Below, in pieces: positions 24,876-35,819 of a stretch of 64,000 nt of DNA (positions are counted from its first letter, which is position 1; each line of letters begins with the position of its first letter). A model generated the notes under the pieces. It was not told where the DNA came from. It saw only the letters and a program-made list of their open reading frames with translations, and searched no databases. The stretch is from Triticum aestivum (lineage: Eukaryota; Streptophyta; Magnoliopsida; Poales; Poaceae): the NCBI RefSeq assembly GCF_018294505.1, contig NC_057810.1, positions 706,757,095-706,821,094 on the forward strand, written 5' to 3'. A program made the translations under genes and the position numbers.

Positions 24876-26827
24876 GATGTCTCAGTAGTCCGAGAATAGC
24901 TAAGGATCTTGATAGGAGTGCAATGCAAAGAAGGAGTCGCGACACCGAATACTATTGTTCTTTCTCTCACAGGTCTGTTGTGACAACGTAGAGTGTTATT
25001 GTTCAGACAACCTAGTACTTTGAAGTTCAATCATCTTCATGTTATTCCTCCCTAATATAAATAGCTCGATGTCGATAAGTTATTATTTTGATGGAGTGAA
25101 AGGATTGTTGAGACATATTTTCTATTCCTCCCTTCAGCTCAGAATTTTGGAGTAACTGGATAAAGCATGAACTTAATACAATCAGATCAAAGAGGTTTTG
25201 CATTTAAAACCCTGCCAACGCAACACTAAAAATATATTTTACAGTCTACATTGATCCTAGCCTAGACATATACAGAAGGAAGACAAGTAAGGATCGATGG
25301 TAGATTATTGTATTATTAGCCATGTGTGACTACATGATGCAGAAGCACAACACCTTTGGACGGTTGGAAACATGCCATGGAGACAATGATAAAGTGTTTA
25401 TATAGTACCATTATGTTCATGCAATATGATGCATGTAGACTGCAAAACACTTGGTGGAAGAGGTCGAAACGGATATCGCTTATCGTTAGCGTCTTGGTCG
25501 GCTGAGAATTAGAGATTAATCGGAAATCCGATGATTAATCGATCTTATCGGTTGACTATTAATCAGTCTTTTTTTTGGTAAATCCCACGTTCCAAGCACT
25601 AAAACATGCTATATTCAACACAAAAACAATACTGAATAGAAGTGTTACATTGATTGCTTGCCTTTGAATTCTTGTACAACTACAAAGAAAATAGGACAAC
25701 GGTACATATTACGTTACAAGGTCCACGAAATACAAATAAACATAGTTCTTGCACACATAATGGTAGAAATAGGCCCAAATTCTGATAAATCGTTTGCAAG
25801 AGCGATAAATCACCACAACCAATAAACGACGATGATATGACATAATCTTATCGTTCACCCACCGAATAGTGACAAATCGGATGATACATCGTTGAATCGG
25901 TTGGTTTTTGAACAGTACTCTAAGCATAGATGTAAGAACACAATCAAAACATGGTTTACATCCACACGGGTCCTTCTGAAAGCGTTTGCGATAAGATGTC
26001 ACAGTGTAAATGGATGTTTGGCTATTTCGTTTGTGTTATGGCGCACGGATGATATGCCCCCTCATTGATAGTGATAGGACCCCCTCATTGGTCATTGCTC
26101 ACATCAATAACAGTTGCGTGTGAATCGCACGCGTGGTCAGAAGAACTCCTTGCATGCACAAGGAAATCTAGCCAATGTCTCGCTAATGGTTGGGATAGTG
26201 TGGACGGCAAAATTCAGCCTCGCCTCCCCTGATTTTCGCTAGCAAAGCATGCCTGAAGCCTGCACTGATCCGACATGATGTGGCACTTCGCATATGGTGC
26301 TTGAATATGGTTTTAAATTTAAGTTCTAGAAATATTCTAGACTTTGCAGAAATCACTACATTTCTGTGAAATTCATATTTTGGTTTTGATTTCGGCGAAA
26401 GGAGCGAATTTTCCACATGAATTTGATGGAGACTGAACCAAAAATTCTAAAAAATCCAAAACTAATTTAAAAATCATTTGAATTTATGTGTACTACCAAA
26501 ATTACTGGAGTATTTTGACCGAGAGGAGACTATTTTAATATGTACAGAAATTAATGAAATTTCACTGAAAGTGAGAACCAGTGATGCACTCATCATATGA
26601 CCGGCGGTCATGAGCGTTTCGTGATTTTGATCCTCATACTATGACCAATCATGGCATGATGTGGCACCGGCGGCACATAAGATGTTGTAAAATTAGTAAG
26701 AATCCGATTTATTCCCCACAAAAAAAAGCATCCGATTTACATTTGTAATCTAAAATATTCAGCACTTCCATTGAAAATATGAAATAAGCACTGGCGAGAA
26801 GAGCATTACATCCGATCCATATGTTAA
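24876..26827. repeat. GST-B 3' flank, duplicated block
   Basis: The reference copy of the flank duplicated at 17055-17820 and 20520-21160. It lacks CACTA-2 but has an extra segment of about 455 bp (25466-25920) that is absent from the GST-A flank; this contains CGATTAATCG-type words at both ends (GATTAATCGGAAATCCGATG and ATCGGATGATACATCG), suggesting a small mobile element. No gene recognised. Confidence 0.7.
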
Positions 26828-27034
26828 TCACCCGTGGCTGGTCGCCGTACACGTACACATGAATTGCCTGACCACTCGGACCAGCTCGTCTGAGGCATCA
26901 CCGAAGGGGGCGAACACGAAGAAGCCCTGGCCCTGGCCCTCGAACTCGGCGAGCTCGACGGGCTTCCCCATGGCCCGGAGCCTCGCCACGTACTCAGCCA
27001 CCCGGTCGCGCATCCGGTCACGGCCGGCCTTGGC

Positions 27035-27494
27035 TGTTGGCGCCACCTCCTCGCCGCAGCGCCCTTCTTCTACCTCTTGCCTCACACAAGGAGAAACTCC
27101 ACACACACCCACGCACACATGCACCAAGGAAGAACTCACAAGCTTTGCCAAGAGACTCCCTTGGTGATCACACAGTGGCTACATTGTTTCTCCAGCCCTC
27201 ACGGCCCCTTTTCATTGCTCAATGTGACACATATATACACAGGAGGGCACACAGCCAGCCATCACGTCTGGCCATCACGCACGCACTAACCGGCCAGCAC
27301 ATCCAGCCACTACTCCAACTAACTCCATGCATGATGCTATCCATTCCTATCCATGCGCCACCAACACACGCCAAGAGCCACCGGCTTGGACTCATTCCAG
27401 GCAAACTACACCGACTCATCCATGCACTAACTAACCGAGTGACCTGACTAGCTAGTACCGTATTAAACGTCACCTAACATGGTTTACTCCAACA
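27035..27494 (-). repeat. 3' LTR of the young retrotransposon
   Basis: 460 bp, ends TGTTGG...CCAACA. A TATA-like word TGTATATATGTG on the minus strand (27229-27241) may be the LTR promoter. One G shorter than its partner, in the word ACACACGCCAAG. Confidence 0.93.
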
Positions 27495-28304
27495 CACTCC
27501 CCCTAAACCATGATCTCGCCGTTACCGGAGTTGTTGCAGCTCCTGTCATTGTCGTCGTCATGGCCGTGACCCAGCCCGCGGATCCGACCCGGCGCATCGA
27601 CGCCGGTCGCACCGCCACGGACCCGACCTGGCGCACTCGCCGAGCTCCATCTCCGCCGGCGACACACGCCTGGCGTCCCTTTGCGTCCCGCACGTCCCGC
27701 ACGCATCCGACGTGCCCGACGAGCCCGACCGCACCAGTGCGTCCCGCACGTCCCGCGCGCATCCGGCGCGCCCGACGAGCCCGACAGCACAAGACGCTCA
27801 CCGCGTGCCGCCTCCGCGTCCGCCCTGGCAGCCGTCACGCCACGCCTCCGTGCCACGCACCTTCCACGGTTGTCGCCCCGAGCCGTCGCGACCTCTGCGC
27901 CACCACGCAGGTCCTTCGCGACCTCCTCGTCTCCGCGACCGCCGTGCCCTTCGCGCGCACTCCCCACGTCCCCGCGCTCCCGCCGCGCACGTACACGATC
28001 TGCGCAACCAGGTCCAGCGCCTCGACGCGGTCCATTCCCGCGGTCCCGACGCGCCCGACACGTCCAGTGCGCACCCATAACACGCACCGGTCGCGCCCGG
28101 CTCGCCGCCGCGTCTTATTGCCCTGCACCGCCGCGGCCTCCATGCCGCCATGCACTGCCTCCACGCCGCCACACCGTGTTGCGCCGCCGCGCCATGACGC
28201 AGCGCCTCGGCGGCCTCCGCGGTCGCCGCACGTACGACGTCACCGCCCGCCGCCTCCGCCACGCGCTACGGCCGCCCCTCGAACCTTGTGGCTCTGATAC
28301 CAAT
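27495..28304 (-). other. GC-rich interior of the young retrotransposon
   Basis: 810 bp, very rich in CG. It includes a degenerate direct repeat of about 58 bp (near 27684-27790; word GCGTCCCGCACGTCCCGC). Long frames are open on both strands (272 codons on plus, 194 on minus), but composition is Arg/Ala/Pro-rich in every frame, which is what stop-poor GC-rich DNA gives. No coding function can be supported. Confidence 0.7.
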
Positions 28305-28765
28305 TGTTGGCGCCACCTCCTCGCCGCAGCGCCCTTCTTCTACCTCTTGCCTCACACAAGGAGAAACTCCACACACACCCACGCACACATGCACCAAGGA
28401 AGAACTCACAAGCTTTGCCAAGAGACTCCCTTGGTGATCACACAGTGGCTACATTGTTTCTCCAGCCCTCACGGCCCCTTTTCATTGCTCAATGTGACAC
28501 ATATATACACAGGAGGGCACACAGCCAGCCATCACGTCTGGCCATCACGCACGCACTAACCGGCCAGCACATCCAGCCACTACTCCAACTAACTCCATGC
28601 ATGATGCTATCCATTCCTATCCATGCGCCACCAACACACGGCCAAGAGCCACCGGCTTGGACTCATTCCAGGCAAACTACACCGACTCATCCATGCACTA
28701 ACTAACCGAGTGACCTGACTAGCTAGTACCGTATTAAACGTCACCTAACATGGTTTACTCCAACA
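28305..28765 (-). repeat. 5' LTR of the young retrotransposon
   Basis: 461 bp. Carries ACACACGGCCAAG where the other LTR has one G less; otherwise identical by eye. Confidence 0.93.
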
Positions 28766-29827
28766 TTGGCAACCAGCACCGGAGGGAACCGCACGTCATC
28801 GAGCGGGGCGCTCTCCGGCCCGAACGGGTTCGCCGCCGGGTGGTCCCTGGTCGCTCCGTCCGGCAAAGCCAGCCGCCACATCTGGTCGAAGTTCTTTCCA
28901 GGGTCGAACTCGGACGACGGCGCCATGGCCTCGGCCTCGGCCTCGGCCGCCGTCCTCTCCACGCCACCGAAGTAGGGCCAGAGTATCACGCACCCGACGA
29001 CCCGCACCCGGTCACCGAGCGCGAGGGCGCCCGAGCCGAGGCGGGCGGCGACGTGGTGCACCATGTTGCCGCCCGCGGAGTCGCCGCAGACGAACACCCG
29101 GCCGAAGTCGGCGCACTCGGCGAGCCAGGCGTCGGTGCCGGCGGCCGCCTGGTCGCGGAGCCACGAGAGGACGGTCTCGGCGTCCCGGTGCGCGGCGGGG
29201 AGGCGGTGCTCCGGGGCGAGCCGGTAGTCGGCGGAGAGCACGAGCGCCGGGAGCTCGCCGGCCAGCCGGAGCGCGCCCGCGTGGAAGTTGGGCCACTCGA
29301 AGCTGCCGATGCAGAAGCCTCCGCCGTGGAAGTAGACGAGCACCGGGAGCTTCGGGTGCTTCTTCTCTGCGCGGCCGGCGGTGGTTGGCCTGTACATCCG
29401 GAGGCGGAGGCCGTTGCCGGTGTCGTACACCACGTCTTTCCACTGGACGGGCAGGTCGGAGGGGACGTGTCTCAGCATCGGCAGGTGGGAGTAGTCCAGG
29501 CTGCGCCTCACGGTGCCGTCGCTCAGGAGCTGCACGATGCCCATGCAGTCCTCCACCATATCCGGCGGCGGCGCCGGCGCCGAACCCGAGACAGCGGACG
29601 CGGGCGAGGACGGTATAGTCGACATTGTGGTACGAATGGATTGGCTTGGCTACACGGCGGTCTTTCCTATACAAGCTACAAATAATAACCGGCCGGGCCA
29701 AGCAACTCTACATGTGCTCCGTTTAGTCACCCACAAGAAACACACAAACACAAAAAGCTTGGCTCATCAGGCTGGTGCCTCGTTGTCTTTTTTAGGGAAT
29801 GGTGCCTAGTTGCCTGATGACCGTGTA

Positions 29828-30085
29828 CTCCCTCCGTTTTTATTTAGCACGTGTATTAGCTTTAATCAAAAGTCAAGCTTTATAAACTTTGACGAAGTAC
29901 ATAAACAAAAATATTAACATATAGAATAACAAATCAACAATATTAGATTTATTATTGAATGTGCTTTCACATCATATAGATTTGTTATGGTAAATGTCTA
30001 TATTGTTTTCTCTAAACTTGGTCAAACTTTCCGAAGTTTGACTTCAGTCAACTCTAATATTCAGAGTCGATAAAAATGAAGGGAG
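29828..30085. mobile_element. Stowaway-like MITE upstream of the esterase gene
   Basis: Starts CTCCCTCCGTTTTTATTTAG and ends with the inverse ...AAATGAAGGGAG, flanked by TA on both sides (29826-29827 and 30086-30087). 258 bp. The inside has matching AAACTTTG/CAAAGTTT words. It lies about 200 bp upstream of the esterase start codon. Confidence 0.85.
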
Positions 30086-31104
30086 TATATATGAGGAAGA
30101 GAAAACAAATCAAGGCACATTACTCGTGGTGCTCTAGACGCCTTCAGCGGCGCTCACGCACACCCCGATCAGGTCGCGGCCTAGCAGAGTTCGCTACGCA
30201 ACCTAGTTTTTTCCTTCCCTTTTTGTGTTGTTGATCTGGTAGATAAGAACCAGCTTTTTTAATACTTTTGATTTTTTTTCATGAAATCTAAAAAGGTTTA
30301 TGGATTTTATTAAAAATGCTCATCGATTTTGGAAAAAAGTTCATAACTTTTTAAAAGATCACAAATTTGAAAAAAGTTCATCGATTTTTTTTAAAAATTC
30401 ATCAATTCTAAATAATTTCACAAATTTAAGAATAGAAAAATAGAAAAAGAAAAGGAAAAGGAAAAGGAAAAGAGAAGAAAGAAGAAAAAGAGAGTAAGTA
30501 ATCGCAACATGTGTGGTGCCCCAGTTGGTTACTGCAGTTTATCTTTTTTTTTAGGGTAAAGTTACTGCAGTTTATCAATAAGAAGGAGATCGTGGGTTTG
30601 AATCACCTTGCACGCACGTTTTTAGCAGGTTAATTGAAGATAAAAAAGCTAAGCGGGCCGGCCAGCGCGAATGGAGGTGTGCGCCGGTTTATGTAAAACG
30701 AAGAAATAGGTGCTGGAGGTGCCGAATAGGAAATGTCGTTGTAGTATGCACGCTATGTGGCAGGCCTGTTAATGAAAGCTCTAGACGTGAGTCATTCTTT
30801 GATCTTTTGTTTTCTTTGAAATCATTAGTAAAGGGTTACCCTTTGCGAAGTTTACTCTCCACCAATTCAGACGCTGACAAGTTAAGTACTACAGGTATGT
30901 CACTTTGTCTCAACTGTGAGTTTTTTCCCATAGATTAGTTATTCAAAATATTCTTGAAATGTGTGTTTCACTGTTATATTTCTTTGTGGCGAGGTCTTTG
31001 AAATTAGATCCCATGTTAATAGGTCCCACGAACCTTTTTTACAAAAAGAAAAAAGAAGAAAGAAACAAAAAACAAAATCGGTAACTGAAAAAACTAATAA
31101 AAAA
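30086..31104. other. AT-rich repeat-derived DNA, no gene
   Basis: Includes short tandem units on TTCATCGATTTTT (30310-30420) and a purine tract GGAAAAGGAAAAGG (30445-30480). No coding similarity. The overall look is that of the interior of a Mutator-type element, without identifiable ends. Confidence 0.4.
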
Positions 31105-31460
31105 AGCTGGAGCCCAAAAGCACAGTTGCAGTTTTCACCTTCTTTTGAAAGCATAGGCTATTTTTTCCCATTTCTGGGAAGCACAGGCCGTGCTTCTTAC
31201 AGTAGCAAGACTTTGGTTCTCGTGAAAGCCCAAATGTGCTTTTCGTAAAATCACACGCTGTGCTTTTCTTTTTTCTGGTGAAGCATAATTGTGTTTTTTG
31301 AAAAGCACAGCTACGCTTCCAAGAAAAGCATAGGCGGGAAATATAGGTTCTGCTTTTCATGAAAGCATAACATGTGCTTCTTGCGGAAGCAAATCTGTAT
31401 TTTCAAAAAAGAACATGCTTCCGCCAGAAGCACGGCATGTGTTTTTCTTTTTTTTTATGA
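31105..31460. repeat. Array of short imperfect palindromes (AAGCACA / TGTGCTT)
   Basis: About ten units of roughly 35 bp each carry an imperfect inverted repeat of the type GAAGCACAGG-CCGTGCTTC. The clearest are at 31180-31197 and 31230-31275. Spacing and loop lengths vary. Confidence 0.65.
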
Positions 31461-31919
31461 GAAGAACAACTTTGCAAAGAAAATCCAAAAAAGGTTTTCC
31501 ACCCAGACCAGGGAAAGTTAGGCAAAAGCCAGAAAGCCAAAAGAACCCAAAAAAAAATCTGAAAAACGCTTGCTAAAAAATGAAAAATCCTTGCCCCCAC
31601 CAGTGCATCCTGCACACGACATGTGGCGGCAACTAGACGGGCGCTCCCATAGTGAGGCCCCACAAGGATGCCCGTTCAAATAAAAGTTAGTTGCTCCCTC
31701 CTTTCTTAGCGTTCCATCGAGCTTAACCTCTTCTTTGATAATAGCGATCAACTCCGTGTTTACCTCTTCTTTATCTTTCATCACATAGATGAGTTCATCT
31801 ACTTTGGCGGTCAACTCCGTGTTTTTTTCTTCAATAACATTGACCCTTTTGGTGTGTTTTTTTTCCGGCAAAGTAGGTCTTTTTTTTCTTTGAGTAATAT
31901 TAGTAGGCCAGATATAACC
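31461..31919. other. Intergenic, with a weak coiled-coil-like open frame on minus
   Basis: The minus strand frame 31871-31518 begins MPEKKHTKRVNVIEEKN and has a heptad-like repeat (ELTAKVDELI, ELIAIIKEEV) before changing to low-quality sequence. It may be a fragment of a transposon protein. I would not call it a gene. Confidence 0.3.
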
Positions 31920-32116
31920 CTGACGTTCTACGGGCCGCTGCCAAGTAGTGTGTGGCTTCGACTGTTTTACTAGGCCGTCCTGATCCTTATCTTATTGGGC
32001 CCGGCCCACAACTTGCCGCCTATCTATCTTGCTTCCACGCCGGCCGCAACGCAGAGCGACACCGCCGCCGCCGCGGGGCCTCGCCGGAGAAGCAACCCAG
32101 CTTCCGCGTCTTCAGG
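31920..32116 (+). promoter_or_regulatory. Promoter and 5' UTR of the tubulin cofactor A gene
   Basis: Contains TTGGGCCCGGCCCAC (31997-32011), an arrangement of TGGGCC (site II-like) words typical of constitutive plant promoters; no clear TATA box is seen. A GC-rich 5' UTR leads to ATG 32117. Confidence 0.45.
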
Positions 32117-33418
32117 ATGGTGGCGACTCTGGGGAGCCTCGGTATCAAGACGCGGACGTGCAGGAGGGCCGTGAGGGAGCTTCGGTCGTACGAGGAGGAG
32201 GTGGAGAAGGAGGCGGCCAAGACCGCAGCCATGAAGGAGAGAGGCGCCGATCCCTACGATCTCAAGCAGCAGGTGAAAAATCTCCTAACTTACAAGACTC
32301 TTTCTTTTCTTGTCTTCTTAGTAGTTCTACTTCTAGTCCGTTCCAGTTTCCCCCCGAAAATATTAACCTAAATGAATACTCTGCATAATTTTCTTCATCT
32401 ATTGTCACAATAGAATATTAGACAATCTATTGTTCTTCAGGCTTCAGCCAGCAAAGAAAATCTTCTTCTACTCTTCATATATTGTCACAATAGAGTACTC
32501 ACAACCTAGACTTGGTGGTGGTTGATTGAATTTCTGTCTGTGGTTTCTGCCCATGTGGTAGTCTTGATGTTAGAGTTAGAGTAGACAATCTATTATTCTT
32601 CAGGCTTCAGCCAGCATATAGATAATCTTCCAACAAGAACTGGTTTGCATTTCTTGTATGTATGTATGCATGTATGCTATTGGTCGGACAGCCTATCTAA
32701 CTGTTACAAAAAAAAAAAAGCATCTTGAAGCCATGATGGGCATAGCATGCGACGAACCGTAAATCAAATGAACATGTGGTATATGTGCTCTTTGCATCCC
32801 TTTTGACAAATATATATATATTTCCATTAATTATCACATTTTCCAGGCTTAACGTGTAGCTACAACCACATGCTTATGAGATATTACAATTCACATGTGT
32901 TTGGAGAACTCTGACATGTTTTTTTACTTTTTTGTAATTGAGATCAAGAATGGCCATTGCTGTCAATGTCTAAGATCCTTTATCTAAGTGCCTCTTTAGA
33001 TGAGGAAATGCCAATTTGTTGATCATACAAATATCTGAAGTTGTAGCTCCATGTGAATTGCACTGTATCTTAATGTCATTTATTTCTTCAGGAGAATGTT
33101 TTGGCAAGGATGATGATCCCAGACTGTCATAAGCGTCTTGAAGCCACACTGGCAGAACTGGAAGCAACTCTGGTACCGTTTCTGAAACATTTGAGCTAAA
33201 TTTGACATTATATATGTGTGATCTTGTCATGAGCTGTTCCAAGCTATTTGCAGGCCGAGTTGAAGGAGTCAGGAGAACAAGGTGTTGAGATAGGAGAGGC
33301 GGAGAGCGCGATCACAGAAGTTGAAACTGTATTCGAGCAATTCGAAGATCAGCTCACTAGTCAAGAGCGCCAGTGTGTTGAAGTTTTAGCAAGCATCTTG
33401 ATAAAATACTTGCCCTGA
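32117..33418 (+). CDS. TFCA: Tubulin-folding cofactor A (beta-tubulin chaperone)
   Basis: Cofactor A captures beta-tubulin released by the CCT chaperonin in the cytosol, ahead of heterodimer assembly. Exons 32117-32272, 33092-33172 and 33254-33418 join in frame to 133 codons with GT-AG introns. The protein opens MVATLGSLGIKTRTCRRAV and includes EKEAAKTAAMKERGADPYDL, KQQENVL and RMMIPDCHKRLEATLAEL, which match plant cofactor A (Arabidopsis KIESEL) throughout, an all-helical coiled coil. Compared with the family, two residues (usually ES) are missing between ENVLA and RMMIP at the start of exon 2. The C-terminus (QERQCVEVLASILIKYLP) is longer than the usual ending. No stop or frameshift is present, so it may be functional. 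Intron 1 holds a 34-bp direct repeat (near 32419 and 32586). Confidence 0.9.
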
Positions 33419-34226
33419 CTTGTAACTGATTACATGAGATGTTTTCAACCGTTGTTCGTACCTTAGAAACTCATTCCATGAGTTGTTTTCATGTGAGTTG
33501 GTGTACCCATTTTATTCGGTGTTTGGTTGGTTGCAATCTCATTATTACGCAGCTGAGAGCGGTTGACTCAGAAATTTGTCTCGGATGAATCAGATGGAGT
33601 TGTAACTTGATATTTGAGTGGATACATTAGAGACATGCCAATTCAGATTCTGTAAATTTTTCAGCTAGTTTGAACTATTTGGACCAGCGGAAGGTCTCAC
33701 GAAAAATAGCATAAGCCGCAGCAGGCGCAGGCCAGAACAGTTAAATTCGAGATTTTACCAGTGCAAAACTGCAGACAATAGAGTTTAATTAGCTCTTAAA
33801 CTTCTCAGTGGCGGAGCAAATGCGCAGTGTTACTTGAGATATATCTAGTCAAGAAGAGGAGGATTTTTGCAAGCAAAATAATGAGAGGAGTTAAGTAATT
33901 CACGGCATAACATGCTCGGCCTATCAACTGTGATGCATTTTATATGTAATCCTTATGGGTCATGGCATCTGTTTCGCATACTCAATCGCTTTAGGGCATT
34001 TGTAACCGATCACCTATCCGGTTGTAAGAGAGGATAAAATCGATTTTCGTCCCTTATGCAACACAGCTGATCCCCTAAGCCGAATAGAGGATAATTTATC
34101 CTCCGGCGTCTATCAAAACCCCCGTCTGAAAAACGGCCGAGGAAAAATTTTCATCACGCAAAGGCCTCCTAGTGACCGGCCGGTGACTCGTGTGAAGCTC
34201 CCTTGTCAACGGCTGCCCTACGGAAT
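33419..34226. other. 3' flank of the cofactor A gene; target sequence of CACTA-3
   Basis: The first 250 bp are probably the 3' UTR. From about 33993 the sequence (GGGCATTTGTAACCGATCACC) looks like the end of another transposon whose other end (GGGGATCGGTTAGATCC, near 63411) lies beyond CACTA-3. If so CACTA-3 landed in an older element. No gene. Confidence 0.4.
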
Positions 34227-35588
34227 CACTACAAGAAATATGTCAATTAGTGACCTTCTCTTAGTGACCCTAGTTGATTTGGTCGTAAATCCACAGCAAT
34301 TTCGCTTAGAAGGGCTCAAACCCTGAATTGCCTTACACCAAATGGTAATAAAGCAGACAAGAGTGGTCCATGACCTTATTTCTACCTGATTACGACCAAT
34401 ATAAATGGTCATGAGGTTGTGAACGTGGATGCATTAGTACTTATTGCTATGACTAGACGCCACCTCATCAGTTTTGCCTATGTGTCATGTCCATGTGTCA
34501 ATTTTTGCCCTAAGCAACCTATATTTCTGCCATTCCCAAAATTCGCAAAAAAATCTCATAAATTCTTTGGGTCATATCTTCGTCAAATATATAAAAATCC
34601 TTCCTTGCCTAGTTCAGAACTAATTTAATAATATTCATTTTTCTATTCTGTTCACAACAACACTTTGTGAAGGAAGTGTTATTTATATATTCTTGATTGT
34701 CCTTGAAATTTTTGGGCACTCTTTCCTATCCAAATCATTGCCTCATGACAAAATTCAGCTCCATTTGCCTAGCAAATCTTCCTCGGCAAATTTCCAAAGT
34801 TTTTGTCCACCTAGAAGCATTGTGAAGGAAGTACCTTTTTTATATATCCAAATGACATGAAATTTATACAGTTTCTTCATATGCCGAAATTATCACCCCC
34901 CTTCAAATTGCAGCTCAGTCAAATCATCTATGTGAGCCCAGGTTCAATTTATATTTTATGGCCAGATTGGCATGTTGCAAAGCAAGTGTTATCTAGACCA
35001 CTCCTGTTACCCTCAAACTTTTTCGGCACTCTTCCATGCACAAATCATTGCCACATGATAATATTCGGTTCCATTTTCCTGGTAAATCTTTCTCAGGAAA
35101 TTTCCAAAGTTTCTAGCTCGAGAGAAGCTTTGTGAAGTAAGTACTAGTACTAGCTAGGCTTACCCAAATGACCTTAAAATTTACCAGCGCATGACCATAC
35201 CTATTTAACTTAGCTACACCAAATTTGAGCTCATTTCATTCATCCAATTTCTCTCGCTAATTTTCCCAAGTTTATGTCCATAGAAGAGCATTGTGAAGGA
35301 TGTACCACTTTGGCATGTCTAAATGGTATTAATTTTCTACAGTGCTTTCCTATGCCCAAATAACCACCCTTCACAAAATTTCAGCTCAATCCATTCATTA
35401 TTTTAAGCCCAGCTTCACATTCATATTTTTGTCCAGTGTGGTACTTTGCAAAGAAAGTACCACCTAGGATCCTCCTTTTGAGTTAAAAATTTGTGAAGAC
35501 ATTCTTCTTAGTAGATGATCATCCTCAGCCAAAACACACGCTCATTCGCCATGTGCATTTCCTGTACCGCTAATCAAATACTTGGCTG

Positions 35589-35819
35589 CTAATTCATCTT
35601 TGAGCATAGGTCGGTCTCCTCGTGAGATACTTCTGTTATAATTTTCTTCCTAGCACCTACCTGGGGAGTTCCCAACCCACTAGACATGCCTAGGCCTCCC
35701 AGAACACATGTCAACGCCAAGGTCACGTGGTGACCACGCGGCGGGCATGCCAGTTTACGCGTTTTGGAGTTGGGGCCCTGGGCCACCGTCCAAACCTCGA
35801 CGTATCGCCACCAAACCAT
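35589..35819 (-). other. Counterpart of the short ORF in CACTA-1
   Basis: The 76-codon frame begins MVWWRYVEVWTVAQ and shares its order of residues with 15769-15957, but with many replacements. Non-coding conservation is the simpler reading. Confidence 0.35.

Larger units (their letters stand above)
27035..28765 (-). mobile_element. Young non-autonomous LTR retrotransposon (TRIM/SMART-like, Copia-type primer site)
   Basis: TSD TTGGC (27030-27034 and 28766-28770) flanks the element. LTRs of 460 and 461 bp begin TGTTGG and end CCAACA on the plus strand. They are identical except for one inserted G. On the minus strand a primer-binding site TGGTATCAGAGCC (28302-28290) sits 2 bp from the LTR and matches the 3' end of initiator methionine tRNA; a purine tract (TTTAGGGGGAGTG) precedes the other LTR. 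The 810-bp interior has no gag or pol motif. Near-identical LTRs mean a very recent insertion. Confidence 0.95.
26828..29625 (-). pseudogene. Carboxylesterase of the CXE15 type, disrupted by an LTR retrotransposon
   Basis: An alpha/beta-hydrolase gene without introns. The 5' part (29625-28766) opens MSTIPSSPASAV and includes VEDCMGIVQLLSDGTV, the oxyanion-hole motif HGGG (residues 100-103), DYRLAPEHRLP, and GDSAGGN with the nucleophile near residue 183. Next come WRLALPDGATRDHPAANPFGP, close to Arabidopsis CXE15, a strigolactone-hydrolysing esterase. The insertion falls after VLVA. The 3' part (27029-26828) continues AGRDRMRDRVAEYVARLR, containing the catalytic Asp, to a TGA at 26830-26828. 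Without the insert the frame is open for about 353 codons. At the position of the catalytic His (EHGF in CXE15) this copy has Gln (GQGQGF). Substrate unproven. Confidence 0.88.

Noticed and set aside
27479..28559. Long open frames (272 and 292 codons on plus, 194 on minus) in the young retrotransposon
   Set aside because: Extremely GC-rich DNA leaves all frames open; composition is Arg/Pro/Ala-rich in each, and one frame runs out of the interior into the LTR.
28750..29685. 311-codon plus-strand ORF opposite the esterase
   Set aside because: Shadow of the minus-strand esterase gene; the minus frame has HGGG and GDSAGG motifs.
34227..34700. Idea that CACTA-3 ends within the left arm and the 63.2-kb terminus belongs to another element
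   Set aside because: Both termini carry the same AAT duplication and each arm matches the corresponding arm of CACTA-1, so one element explains both ends.
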